A DNA stretch of 64,000 bases. Source: Lineus longissimus. Taxonomy: Eukaryota; Nemertea; Pilidiophora; Heteronemertea; Lineidae. Positions within the stretch are counted from its first letter, which is position 1, and each line of letters begins with the position of its first letter. Positions 27,401 to 38,413 of this stretch are shown in pieces. The stretch spans positions 27,111,491-27,175,490 of the forward strand of contig NC_088310.1 of the NCBI RefSeq assembly GCF_910592395.1, written 5' to 3'. A program made the translations under genes and the position numbers. Below the pieces are notes generated by a model, which did not search any database, was not told where the DNA came from, and saw only the letters and a program-made list of their open reading frames with translations.

Positions 27401-30400
27401 TGTAAAGACAACTGAGTTTCTTGCTCAACAGTCAATGGCATAATTTACATCAATCGCACTTTGATGTAGTATTGTACTCGCTAACTTATAGACTGGTTTC
27501 TTCTAGTTTCAGCTACCAAATCTGCCTAGATGGATGCTTGACAGTCAATTAAAATTGCCTGCTAAGAGTCATGGCCATTGTCATGCTTGATTCTTTGTTC
27601 CACTGATTGATATGGTCTCCTCCTTCCTACTTTCAGACCAGCTCCTGGAGAAAAATCCGTAATGTCGTCCACTGGTCACCGTTCGTCCAGCAGTTCAAGA
27701 AATACCGCTATCCATGGGTACAGCTAGCAGGACACCAAGGTTGGTATGTTGATGGTTGTTGGCTTGCTGAAAGCTGTGTCTGCGACTCACCAGCAACAAG
27801 ATTTCTAAAATCAGAAAGCTTTTTACTTGGTACATTAAATAATCGTAGGGTCATGTGCGTAAATTTATCTGCAAAATTCATCTTTATAATAATTTGTATG
27901 TTTTATTATTTCAGGCAACTTCAAAGCTGGTGAACAGGGAACCATATTAAAGAAGTTGTGTAGCCGTGAGCAGAAGTGCCTTCAGACGTTAATGACCGAT
28001 GTCTTACGGCCGTACGTTCCAGAGTATCTTGGCATCGATGAAAGACAGGGCGAAAGTATCCTTTGAGTCAATTTCTGAAATATTTTCTACCACCGTGTCA
28101 AAGTTAGCATTAGTAGGCGTGTTCCTGTTGGTCCTCAGCAGACTCAAAAGGACCTAAGATTGTGTCTAGGCAGAGTAACACTTTGAAGACATACAATTGA
28201 GTGTCCAAAAATTCTGTCTTGACGCAATGGCCCAAAGCGCCGCGTAGCGGCAAAAAAGCGAAGCTGGCGAAACATTTATAACGGGTCACCGTCACTTATT
28301 ATTGGACTTATAGCGCATTTACGGGGTTGCAACTATTTTGCTTTATAGTGTCACCAGGAAAGAAAAGCATGCGACCTAACGCCGATCTATTTGTATAAAG
28401 TGATAATTGGAAGGTATATAGTAGGAAATATCAATAAAATAATCATTCCATGTCGTCTTTTGAGGGCATTTTTGATTGTAAAAAATATATGTGTACGTCA
28501 CCGGAGTCTCTGCAATGATAATTTTATCACAGCAGTCTCGCGCAAGTAGAAGTTCTTTACCTATTAGTTCTTCACTTATTAGTCTCAATGTCTGGCGCAA
28601 AGCCAGACGTTTTCCATTACGATTTCACTACGATGTTTGACAAGAAGGAGCAGTGCGCGAGATATGCTGAGCAGACTTCCCTCGCTTGAGTTTCGGAAGA
28701 ATGTTCCATATCGCGCTTCGCTGACCACTGCTGACCATGACAGGCGTGCATTGGACTGGTACAGGTTGGAACTGAACATTGAATATGCTGGTGGTGACGC
28801 TTTATGATGAGAAGTTGGTCCTGACTGATGCAGTATCCTTGGACTTGTCCACAGCATCGTTCAATCATTGCTCTCTGAGCTGCCTTGATTCTGTACTTAC
28901 CCAAACACTGAGACCAAATGCCTGTTGACTGTGCTTTAAGAGAGACTGGCGCCATGCCTAGTCTCTCTTAAAGCACAGTCAACAGAACCCCCTCAGACTC
29001 AGAAACCACAAACGCCCAACCCTTCCTGCTACCTTAATACTTCTGGATTGGGTGTCATTGCTTAAGAGCACAAACGAAGGACTTTTGTCTCAGCTCAGGT
29101 AGACTTTTATGTCTAAATGCATCAAAAGATTGATTTGAGTCAGTTATCCCCCTTTAGGATCCAACCCAGAATACTTTCCTTGACCATTGGCCAGCTTACA
29201 TCCAGATGCAGGACCTGCTCTGTGAGTTCCGAACACCGTGTGTGATGGACTGTAAGATAGGAGTGAGGACGTACCTGGAGGAGGAGTTACAGAAGGCCAG
29301 GAAGAGCCCTCAACTCAGGAAGGTGAGTGAGAGGCTGCTTTAGGGATGGTGGGATGTGTCCTGGATGAAGGAATATGTCTCCATCATCTGTAAGTCCGTA
29401 TCGAGTTTCAGATTCTAGTAACGACCCACTGCAATGTGCTCTTGAGGCAATGTGCTCTTGAGGCAATGTGCTCTTGAGGCAATGTGCTCTTGAGGCAATG
29501 TGCTCTTTAGGCAATGTGCTCTTGAGGCAATGTGCTCTTGAGGCAATGTGCTCTTGAGGCAATGTGCTCTTGAGACAATGTGCTCTTGAGGCAATGTGCT
29601 CTTGAGGCAATGTGCTCTTGAGGCAATGTGCTCTTGAGGCAATGTGCTCTTGAGGCAATGTGCTCTTGAGGCAAGTGAATTGGGTCTAGTTTTGGCGAAT
29701 ATTCAGAGGGTTAATGTTTAACTCTCTCCCTTGTAGGATATGTATGACAAAATGGTCGAGATTGACCCAGACGAACCAACGGATGAAGAAAGGCAGCAAC
29801 TCGGTATCACAAAACCCCGATACATGCAATGGAGAGAAACGACAAGTTCCACATCGTCACTAGGATTTAGGATAGAAGGCATTAAGGTAAGAAAGAGAAA
29901 GAGTTGTCTTGAATAGGAGGAGAGGTTTGAAATGCCATAGTTGTTGATGGAATTGATATCAAATTGGTCGTATTGGTTGTCTCATGAGGGAGAAGCTGAA
30001 ATCTTGGCCAAAAAGAGGCTCTCAGGGGAATGACATCTCGACCAGAGAGAACACCTCAGACTCAAAAGTAAAATGTGTTTTTGACTGTTGCCATATTTAT
30101 TGTACTGTAGTATCTTTATTGTCATTCACAAAGTTTCATAATCTCTTCATCTTTGACAGAAACAAGACGGCTCGTCATCGAAGGATTTCAAAACCACAAA
30201 AACCAAAGACAAAGTGAAAGAACACCTTCAGTACTTCACCAGCAATAACAAAAATGTACTGGTAAGTAGAAAGATCAGCATCCGATTGTTCAACACTACA
30301 GACAAATTGCAATGGGCCAATACTCTGCTCATATCGGGTTTTTTTACAGTCCCAGACTCCTCATTCAGTCATCGAGACACAATGGTTCCTGTGTACTCTA

Positions 30401-31328
30401 AGTGACAGAGGTTTGGGGGAACCTTTCCAATCGGGAATAAGATTCTGATATTGTGATCGTGACAATGCTTGCCCACTGTTAACATTTTGAACATGATGTA
30501 ATGTCTAATGATTTCTTGTGTCTGCCAGGATTCAAATGACAGGATTTGGTAACACGTTCCCAATGGTAAATTTATTCTGTTCCACTTCCAGAGTACCTAT
30601 ATCCGCCGATTAAAAGTATTGCGAGCAACCATGGAGAGTTCAGAGTGGTTTCAAAGAAACGAGGTAAGGTTGGTTCAATCTAGTTACTCCCAACCCTTTC
30701 GTCAGCGATCCTCACTGGAGCGATAATCAATATTCACCTAATATCCGGTGTGTAGGTTGCCTAGAGAAAGCCCTAGTGGTCTCCCGTGTATCTGCTTACC
30801 TCTCCCCTTTATCTTTTAGGTTATTGGTAGCTCTCTGTTGTTTGTGCACGATGATTCCGAGAGGGCGTGCGTCTGGATGATCGACTTTGGAAAAACTGTC
30901 AAACTGCCTGAAAATGTCTATGTGGATCACCGTTCACCCTGGGTGGAAGGAAACAGGTGAGTTTGAGTCAGGCTGGGTTGGGTGGTAGGCAAACTGGTGT
31001 ATTGTGCTAGTTTTTAGCATCTTGAAGCTTCAAGGGTGAAAATTCACACAATTAGGATGTCGGCTATTTTGGAAATGATCAAGCGATCCGTTTGTGATTG
31101 TTAAGCTATGGTGGGTCAAGATGTGTTTGAGTGAGGACGCAAGAGGCCCCATGGCTTCGAAGACCTGACACACGGGAAATCCTCTTGGTCGGCCATTTTG
31201 AGGAAACCAAACCTTCCTCTTTAAACTGAATCTTGACCTTTTCTTTCAGAGAGGATGGCTACCTCTTCGGCGTAGATAACCTAATCGACATCTTTGAAGA
31301 AACCATTCGAGAGGAATCGGAAGACTAG
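12445..31328 (+). CDS. ITPK: Inositol-1,4,5-trisphosphate 3-kinase, long isoform (797 aa)
   Basis: Joined exons: 12445-13926, 27637-27739, 27915-28055, 29195-29322, 29737-29886, 30160-30261, 30592-30663, 30820-30956 and 31250-31328. The enzyme phosphorylates Ins(1,4,5)P3 at the 3-position, ending calcium release and making InsP4. Exon 1 encodes 494 residues rich in Ser, Asp and basic runs, with no recognised fold. The catalytic part begins [16 protein letters not shown] (about 495-510), matching the calmodulin-binding segment of the family, then [15 protein letters not shown]. The inositol-phosphate kinase signature PCVMDCKIG (590-598) follows, then [20 protein letters not shown], then SSLLFVHD and the metal-binding IDFGK (747-751), and finally [18 protein letters not shown]. 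No catalytic residue appears lost. It is probably the pro-orthologue of vertebrate ITPKA/B/C. The first intron is 13.7 kb and rich in repeats. Confidence 0.93.
13927..17143 (+). other. ITPK intron 1, proximal part
   Basis: Intronic; no convincing exon. A fragment at about 15585-15720 contains gtcctttggcaagacacttc, a phrase typical of degenerate dispersed repeats. A single B-box-like word (gttcgaatcc, 14777) has no matching A box or tRNA fold. Confidence 0.6.
17144..18067. mobile_element. Foldback transposon with tandem-repeat arms and 8-bp target duplication
   Basis: The left end (GGCTCTAGGAAAATTCG) and the inverted right end (GGTTACAGGAAAATTCG) match at 13 of 17 positions, and gatcaggc flanks both sides (17136-17143 and 18068-18075). 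The outer arms (about 17150-17445 and 17850-18060) are arrays of a ~16-18 bp unit, gaaaattcgtccccg on the left and its complement on the right. Inside them lies a second nested inverted repeat: aagttgaaagtttctgac against cagaaactttcaactt, and a gaggtaggcaggcgaaata block near 17585 against its complement near 17680. No transposase is present. The open frames on either arm are by-products of the array. An 8-bp duplication fits several DNA transposon superfamilies (hAT, Merlin, P), so the parent is unassigned. Confidence 0.85.
18420..18695 (+). CDS. ITPK: Alternative first coding exon of ITPK (short isoform, 92 aa + kinase domain)
   Basis: An ATG in good context (aaccATGG) opens METEEDS-like acidic sequence beginning [12 protein letters not shown]. 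It runs 92 codons and ends RKISK at a consensus donor (AAG|GTAACT). The exon ends in phase 0, exactly like the 12445-13926 exon, so either can join the exon at 27637. A stop lies in frame just upstream of the ATG (18408-18410), so it cannot be an internal exon in that frame unless an acceptor after the ATG is used. A separate promoter and a ~395-residue isoform without the long N-terminus are therefore inferred. The sequence includes [11 protein letters not shown], which I do not recognise. Expression data are needed to prove use. Confidence 0.6.
18696..24001 (+). other. ITPK intron (18.7-24.0 kb), no exon recognised
   Basis: Intronic sequence of about 5.3 kb. Open frames are short, lack splice and start context, and show no recognisable protein. 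A short inverted pair (ccatcatcggga near 21487, tcccgatgatga near 21595) is the only notable structure. Confidence 0.6.
24002..24224. mobile_element. MITE, 100-bp nearly perfect inverted repeat (copy 1)
   Basis: The left arm 24002-24101 and right arm 24125-24224 are reverse complements with only two mismatches, around a 23-nt loop. The terminus is TGTGACYCGCTCTACCAAAA. The 4-bp word tatt flanks both ends and may be the target duplication. Near-identity of the arms suggests recent insertion or hairpin-templated repair. A diverged relative lies at 54040-54230 in the dynein gene. No coding capacity. Confidence 0.9.
24225..27636 (+). other. ITPK intron, distal part
   Basis: Intronic. It holds a fragment near 26690-26790 (ggacacctctctatcaagga) related to the element at 39077-39254. 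It also holds a 191-codon open frame at 25500-26075 (minus) that starts at a non-ATG codon context, lacks known motifs and is treated as chance. Nothing else was recognised up to the acceptor at 27636. Confidence 0.55.
28922..28985. repeat. Perfect 26-bp hairpin with 12-nt loop in an ITPK intron
   Basis: The arm ctgttgactgtgctttaaga continues through 28947 and is exactly complementary to 28960-28985; the loop is 28948-28959. The 64-nt stem-loop sits in the intron between the exons ending at 28055 and starting at 29195. The perfect pairing could reflect a very small palindromic insertion or an inverted duplication. It is of precursor-like size, but perfect pairing is unusual for an animal microRNA precursor. 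Confidence 0.85.
29431..29675. repeat. 16-bp minisatellite, about 15 copies, in an ITPK intron
   Basis: The unit caatgtgctcttgagg is repeated with only a few substitutions (for example a t in place of g near 29509 and an a near 29575). Sixteen is not a multiple of three, so all frames read through as repeated peptides, which explains open frames of 75-120 codons here. It lies between the kinase exons ending at 29322 and starting at 29737. Confidence 0.95.
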
Positions 31329-31405
31329 GTGGTGCCATCTGTAGGCAGAGCATTTAATCAAGATGAATTTTTTTCATAACGGGAGATCATTTAATCTGCT
31401 GATGA

Positions 31406-31544
31406 TTAAAGGAAACCTCTCACTAATCATCATCCACTTTCGAAGCTAAAAGTTATCAAGAAAAGAGTTTCTACCAAAAGTGATTACCTAGCCATTTGAG
31501 TAATTACCCATTCTGAAAACTGTTTTATGAGAGGTTTCCCTTAA
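31406..31544. mobile_element. TTAA-flanked MITE in the ITPK 3' UTR
   Basis: TTAA at 31406-31409 and at 31541-31544 flanks a 131-bp element. Its ends are AGGAAACCTCTCA and, inverted, GGGAAACCTCTCA (12 of 13 matching). TTAA duplication is the hallmark of piggyBac-type insertion, so this may be a non-autonomous relative. Its ends do not start with the usual CCC. Confidence 0.6.
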
Positions 31545-33434
31545 GAAACATTGTAAACTGGTAATGTTGTTGCACAATGCAAAACTTTCGTGAATATGCT
31601 CTTAATAAAAAAAGAAATAAAATAGTCATAACATTAACCAGTTTACAGTATTTGTTCAGCATATGTAGTTCAGGGCTGGTATGATGTCAGCATTTTGGAA
31701 TAATCAAAACGGGTGGGGACGAGGGGGAGTGAGTAAGCTACTGTAAGCTGGGCAATTTTCTTGTGCGTCTTAATCTTGGGGCCAGCTAAGTTCATGAAAG
31801 CCAATGAAGATGTGATTAATATAAAACCACTAACTGCAGAAGCGGCAACTATTTTCTGATTTCCGGTAATCTTTTGAGTTGCATAGTTGCAGGGAAGAGA
31901 GTGGCTATTGCTGTGGTTGAAAGTTGTTGAAACTTTAGTTGGTTTGAGATGATGTGTTTGGTTCACGAAGATACACCTGTATCATGATAAGAGTTCACAG
32001 ACTGATGAAGATCTTCGGAAGGACTTATTTCATGCTTTCGAAAAATTCTTCCTTCAGTTTCATAATATTTGTGAGATTTAAGCTGATTTCTAAGCTATAA
32101 TTAATGTTATGTATTTAAAGTATCAAATGTAAATAGTAAAATATGCAATTTATTAACTAATTCTGGGCAACTCGCCAGCATCAGTTTGGAAAAATTGAAG
32201 AAATTGTCGAACTCTTGTTCAAGAGGTGAAGGCCTGGGGAGTGAGTGCCCCAGCATAATACTTATTCCAAACGACCAATTTCTCACTTAATGTTTCAAAT
32301 TGTTTTCCTCCATTCATGCATGTATTTTGATTTCTTGTCCAGAGTATTTTGATGTTGCACGACTTCAAAATTCCATTGTATACTGAAGGTCAAATTCATC
32401 ACTTGAGTATTAAAAGCGACACAAATTTTGCAAAAGTTGTTCATGTTTTCAGTATGTAGTAGACATTTATATCATAACCTTATAACTCTTAATGAAATTT
32501 TGGGAGCATGACGTCACAATGAAGTGGCGATGTGTTTTCTTGCTTTAGGTGAGTTGTACTTGTGTGAAATTGTGATAAAACTGCACTACCAAAAGCTTAG
32601 ACAATTTCTTGTCGCTAGGCTTGCAGATAGTGCACAAGTGTACAGTAACGCCTACATTTGAGTTTTAACAGTCTTCAAAGTTTCATTCACGAAGCGTTTT
32701 GATGTTTATCTCTCTAATGCTACGTTATTATCTTTTATAAAGAATTATTATTACAAATTGTATATTTTTTCACTCTCTGGGTGTACAATAAGTTTCTATG
32801 TTCTGTTTAATGACTTTCAATGTCTTGTTGGTTAAAAGCGCATGTTGTCATTCCATGAGGAGACATTCCAGTTGTTTCTCTGTTTAACAAAACTGAACTC
32901 TTGTAGTAAAGTAAAGTGAATACTGCTTATTTTCTGTATCCACTTTCATTTTGCACCCAAGTGTTTGTCCTGTCGGAAATGGTCAGAGTCCACTGCAGTG
33001 ATAGTATAAACTGAATCGAGGGCCAGGGTTTGGGGTAAAGTGGGTTTCCAGCTTAAAATAAGAATAGATAACAGAAATATGATTACGAATACATTGGGAG
33101 CGTGTCGTGACCAGGTAAAGGTATGATTACTAATGACCATGTATATAATTGAAAAATCCAGTTGTGATATTAGATGATAATTAGAAATTCAGGGAGAAAG
33201 TTATCTGATTTGAAAGTTTTGAAATAGGACTTGGCTGCCATTCAAAGGAATATTGTGTCAATACATGTGTAGTGGGGTTCACAACCTGTTATCTTTCTCA
33301 TTGGTGGTGTTTTTCAAAACTAGCAGTTCTGAGGTAATTCTGATAGCTTTGTGTAAACTTTTCCTGTCTTAAAGACTTAATATTGTGTAAATTGAAAGGT
33401 ATGTTTTCAAATCGGGAACTGATGGAAAATATGG

Positions 33435-33440
33435 AATAAA
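33435..33440 (+). promoter_or_regulatory. Polyadenylation signal, ITPK
   Basis: AATAAA in ggAATAAAacat, followed by a T-rich stretch at 33455-33475 (gttgttttattgtcatt). It is the best-placed signal after the kinase stop codon. Confidence 0.55.
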
Positions 33441-34124
33441 ACATATTCGTTGCAACTAGTTGTTTTATTGTCATTAGAGATCACTTGAAAATTTGATAAT
33501 ACTGAAAGGCATCAACTATTAACCCATCCCCTGCTGAAAGACCGTTAGTATTGATCACATTTGAATTACATCGACAGAAAGCTATACACAAAAGAGTGCT
33601 CGGTCGCCAAGCCAATATGGAAGTTAATGTCCCCCTGTGGTTGTGACTTTGTCCTCAATTAGGGATGAAGGGAAACTATGATCCAACACCGTGGAGTCTG
33701 TCCAGGCCATGCCAAGGATGATTTGTGTTGTCTTCCCATTATAATGATAGTCACTGACCAGCTGGGCCTGTTGCTGAACGAACAGGAACTAGTTAGGTGA
33801 AGTCCAGGTTTGTAGACGGAAATCCCTGGCTTTTTCACAACGGCAGGCTATTGTCGACGAGAGATCGATGCAAAAACTGGTGGCTAGGTGTATTGTGTCC
33901 TTGCAGGCAATCATTCTTTGCCCTTTATCTATCAATGGCCACAACATCAGTTGAAAAACCAGGCCTATCTTGGGACTGTGTCTTCTTCGTCTTTCTACAT
34001 AATCCAATTAAGACGGAATAAGTATGGGGACATAAATCTGATAGTTAGCTAGCATGCAGTGGTGGTTGGGGCAGAGCAAACAGATAAAGTTAAGAAAAAC
34101 AAGTAAAGTGATTTAGATCCTCAT

Positions 34125-34130
34125 TTTATT
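34125..34130 (-). promoter_or_regulatory. Polyadenylation signal, ankyrin gene
   Basis: TTTATT on the plus strand reads AATAAA on the minus strand, about 980 nt beyond the stop at 35107. The interval 34131-35106 is therefore the likely 3' UTR. The ITPK transcript ends in the opposite direction about 0.7 kb away. Confidence 0.45.
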
Positions 34131-35106
34131 CAACAACAGCCAACAAATGCTGGCACAAATAACAACACTTGTATAACGGGTGTGACCATCTAACACTAGG
34201 ATGTGACCTTATATTTTTGGGTGTGACTTCCATATGTTGAAATAAGATGTATCAGATTGATCTTAAAACGACCAATGTTCAGCTGATCACAAGAATTGTT
34301 GGCCCAGAGGGTAATGGACACCACCATCCACCATGGACGCTATTGTCACAACATTGTTGAAGACAATTTCTAATTACCCCACCAGCATTGATTCCTTCTC
34401 AGGTAGGATACCGCAATAGGCCCCATTCAATACACCTTTGCTATCATAGCAGGAGTTGCACAGGTTGGACATGCAGGTCCGCTGTTGAGCAAACTTCAAG
34501 GGACACCAGACGCTCTATACATGCTTCCCAAAATTAGTGGCTTGCATTGGAACTAACTTTTTCCCCTTTGTCCGTCATTAAAGGCATTCAAGTGTGTTGG
34601 TCAACCATGACTATCTCCTTTGTCCCTCCACCATAAGGCCTAGTTTTCCCTTATGACATCACTATTTCGGACACTCAGCGCCCCATTTCTGGAAAGGTGT
34701 ATAGGCCAACGGATGAACTCATTACATACTGTACTGGAGACCCGTGGAGGACATTGCTTTGGTCTACTTCGCATGATCTCGGGTAAGGCAACGTATCTTG
34801 TATTAAGAGCTGACCTGTTTCAAATATAAGGTCCGATCTAACTTTGATGCTATAAATTAAATGAAGTGGTCAAAGTGGGACATTCACACAACGACTTGGT
34901 GTTGGGGAAGAAATAGAGTTTTGGCAAGAATTAGGTGGGCTGTGATCAATAGAACCAATACCCAGTTGTTCAAGGAAAAAGATAAACAAATAAACCGCAT
35001 CATCTCTAATTCCAAGTATTGGGACAATAATACTGAATCCTCTCAACGAAGCTATGCAGACTGGCTCATCATGACACTTGCACCATGAAGACGTCACAAC
35101 GAAGAC

Positions 35107-38100
35107 TTAGCATGATGAATTGGACGTCTCGCGACCGGACGGGAGACCCAGTTCTCTGCCCTCTTGCCCGGAGCTCTTTTTAGCATAGTCCTGTCGGGCA
35201 TCGATTGTCCCTAGTCCTTCCTCAAGGCTCGAGGTGCTAGAGTCACTGTCATAGATCAACTCAGGTGGCCTCTGACAGGTTGTTCTTACGGGCCCGAGCT
35301 TCCGAGGTTTACTAATATACGCCTCATCATCGGAGATACTTTTTTTCTGTAACCCGGCATCAAATGTTAGTTGTGAGATAAGCACAGATATCTTGTCTTG
35401 CTTCTCCCGTTTGAGATGTGGATGTTCTGCTGGGATCGTTGATGGGGTTTGAGATTGTTTAGGGCGTTGGGTAGTGCGTTTTGACGGAGACACATGGCCT
35501 CGAACAGTTGGTGCTTTCTGTATCGTAAGTTGCGGCACAACTGATTTGGCATCGTAATGACAACCATGGAGATTTATTTTAGGTGATTTCTGACGATGCA
35601 ACATCACATCAGTTTGTTTGATTCCAATGCGTGCTAGCGGTGGAGGAAGGGGGGCAGGCACAGTGCTACTTATTCGGAGATCCGTCAACGTCTCCATCAG
35701 ATAGTCTGTTGCAGTGCCTGTCCGCGGCGTCACCTGTCGAAGCGAATTGGTCGGCTGACTCCGTGATAACGCGTGGGAATGCTTCCTCTTTGTGATATCG
35801 CCATCCTTGAGACTCGTTTTTGACCTTGAATGCAATGAAATGGCCGACGCATCCATTTTCTTACGCCTGCGTTTCCTTGGATGAGGTGCAGCTGTAGAGA
35901 ACGGGAGGACCTCCGGGGTGGAGCAACCTTTTGTTCTCGCCCAATCCTCCGCCGTCATATGCTTTTCTGGATCGGTCTTACCAACTGATGCACCACCTTC
36001 AACAGAAAGCAAGGTGGCACATGAGATGTATCCGTGCTTGGCGGCGACGAGCATGGCAGTAAGACCGGCTTTGTTGGTCCGGTCCACATCTAACCCAAGA
36101 CGTCTGAAGGACTTGAGGAGGAGTTCGATTGCCTTGTCGTTACCAACCATGGCGCTGTAGATGAGTGGTGTGTTACCTGGAAAGCAAAAGACAAGAGTAA
36201 AGAGTAAAGGGGCTTTGTTCAAAACAGCTTTTCTTTGTATTGTTTAAACAACCAGACAAAGTCACATTCTAGAACTGGCACAACCACCTACCACCGCTGC
36301 TGCTATAAGAGGATGGGTTTATGAACCACCTGTCTGTCTAAATAGTTTGTAAGGGGCGTTTTTGCTTTCCTCTTAAAAAGTCGTTCTTGCTATGGTTCTT
36401 TCTACCGTGTCTCTTAGCTATCATGAAATGACCTGGTATCAACTGAAGGACAGGTAATTAAATTGTCTATTCCTCATTTACTCCAATGAAATAACAACAA
36501 GGTGCGTCTCTAGTTAAAACACGATAACACTACTAAAATTAACTGCAATGGCAAATGAATCATGGTGACTTTGGCGTCTTCTTCAACTGGACAGAAATCG
36601 GCCAGGTGCTACACCGTCCTCACCGTCATTGTCCCCCAGGTCAGGGTCAACGTTATTCTTGACCAGGATCTGGACAACATCATTACACCGCTGCTCACAG
36701 GCGTAGCTGAGGGCAGTGCGGCCTGCGTCATCTCTCATGTTGACGTCTGCCTTCTTCTGAAGCAAGAGGTTGATGGCTTTGGCTCTGGTGCGCTCCTCCT
36801 AGAAAATGGAAGAGGACAAGTTATTATTTCACCACATCGTCATACCAAGCGTACGTATCAGGACGATAAATTAACTTTGAAGTAGGACTGCAAATGTGTG
36901 TGTGTGGGGGGGGGGGGGCAAATTTTGTTGCTTTCTCTCTTTGTTAAGGGAATACAAGCAAGAAAAAGTCATTGACTCGCTAGTTGTCTATTGTATTGTT
37001 CGAAAAAAAGAGGTATGAGGAACATTAAACACGTTACACAAGCTCAGGCCCGGGTCTTGAGAGGGCATATTGACCTGAACAGTAGGCAAATTCACAATTA
37101 CATGTACAAAGCACACCAAAAATCCATTTAATAATCATGCCGTTGTTTTTCAAGCGAGGAGGAAGCACAGCAATCACGGCACGAGCTTAGAGAAACTCTG
37201 TGGGAGACGAGAGAAACGTGTCCGAAGAGGAGGACGTGGTGGACCAGGGCGCAATGACACTGTCTTATTTGTAAAATATCATATCTAGTGAGTTGAATAC
37301 AAAATAAATTGATTAACAATAATTTGGTTGTTCCGATCCAATAATGATCGTATTCGGGATGACTTCTGTCGGGAAACATGTATATGGGCGTTTACTCCTA
37401 CACAAAGCACATTTTGACCAAATCAATACGTCACTATCAATTAAGGCGTCATACCTGGTTGCCACGGAAACCTACCGCCCGTGACCTCTTGTCATTCGCA
37501 TCTATACTCAATCAAACAATTTCACCTCAAAGGAGAAAACATAATCAACAAACATTACATGGTCTTAAAATAAAGTTGATTCTCTTTTATCAGAATATAT
37601 GTATATGCGTTTGTATACATGAAGGCCACTTATATCATACGCTGCTCTATTTGAAGTATTCTTGTTTCAACAATGATAATCAAGTAAAATATTTCGTGAA
37701 GATGGATCATTTTGGAGTAGTGAACAGGGATGAGCATTGTCGATAACGTCCATGTACATTACACCCATTTCATACTTGGCCGTTAAAGAGCTTTGTAAGG
37801 ATAGCGAAACCTGCCAACGTGTATTATCCAAGGCCGTGACGATACCAGAATCCCCCAGTTACGACGGCTAATGGGTGTCCTCGAAGAAACTCAAGATCTC
37901 ACGAGCAGTGCACAAACATCGTTTTGAGATTGAATCAACAGGGTTTATATCGATCCATTAACCTATTGACGAACTTTGAAAAGATGTGAAATATTAAAAC
38001 TCCCAATATCAATATTTGATTTCACTAATTATCAGTGCTTGTAAACCTTTGAAGGATTACAGCTGGACATATTGATTTGATGAGTTTTATCCGCCTAATG

Positions 38101-38413
38101 TGGCCAAATAGATGGTTCTCGGAGGACAACACGCAGTATCACGATGTCGAACAATAGGATTGGCGTTCGCGTTGGCGTTTTGGGGGATTAGCGCGGAAAA
38201 CTCACTAGTCATCGAGTTGCTTACCTTGATATAGACTGATCTGATCAGCGGCGTCTTGCCCTTGAAGTCTTTGCAATTGACCACCTCATGGTCGACGGCG
38301 TCAAGGATAAACTTGGCGAGATGGATCTTGTTGCGGTTGATGGCGTCGAGTAGGGCTGAGCCGCCCGAGGCCTCAGGCTCTGGGTTGGTCCCTCTCCGCG
38401 ACATCACTGACAT
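35107..38413 (-). CDS. Ankyrin-repeat protein, 477 aa
   Basis: Joined minus exons 38413-38225, 36798-36624 and 36176-35107 give 63 + 58 + 356 residues. Five consecutive ankyrin repeats fill the first ~215 residues. The recognisable starts are SALLDAINRNKIHLAKFIL, GKTPLIRSVYIK, AGRTALSYACEQRCNDVVQI, DGNTPLIYSAMVGNDKAIEL and KAGLTAMLVAAKHGYISCAT. After ENWARTK-like sequence (TAEDWARTKG) comes a strongly basic stretch, PRKRRRKK, a plausible nuclear signal. A long Ser/Thr/Pro-rich, probably disordered tail follows and ends in TSNSSC. The arrangement (repeats at the very N-terminus, long basic tail) recalls ANKRD34/ANKRD33-type proteins, but the tail has no recognised match, so no symbol is given. 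An earlier ATG is not available without crossing into sequence lacking a splice signal; the ATG at 38404 is an alternative start. Confidence 0.82.

Larger units (their letters stand above)
31329..33455 (+). other. ITPK 3' UTR
   Basis: From the TAG at 31326-31328 to just beyond a canonical AATAAA at 33435-33440, about 2.1 kb, AT-rich. It includes a TTAA-flanked inverted-repeat element at 31406-31544. Another AATAAA-like cluster at 31604-31620 could serve a shorter transcript. Confidence 0.6.

Noticed and set aside
28585-28955. Minus-strand open frame with a faint resemblance ([13 protein letters not shown]) to the tail of LINE reverse transcriptases
   Set aside because: The resemblance is a few residues only, with no catalytic YxDD or other conserved block.
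37128-37746. Open frames of 80-120 codons on both strands in the ankyrin-gene intron
   Set aside because: No recognised protein and no splice sites compatible with the ankyrin reading frame.
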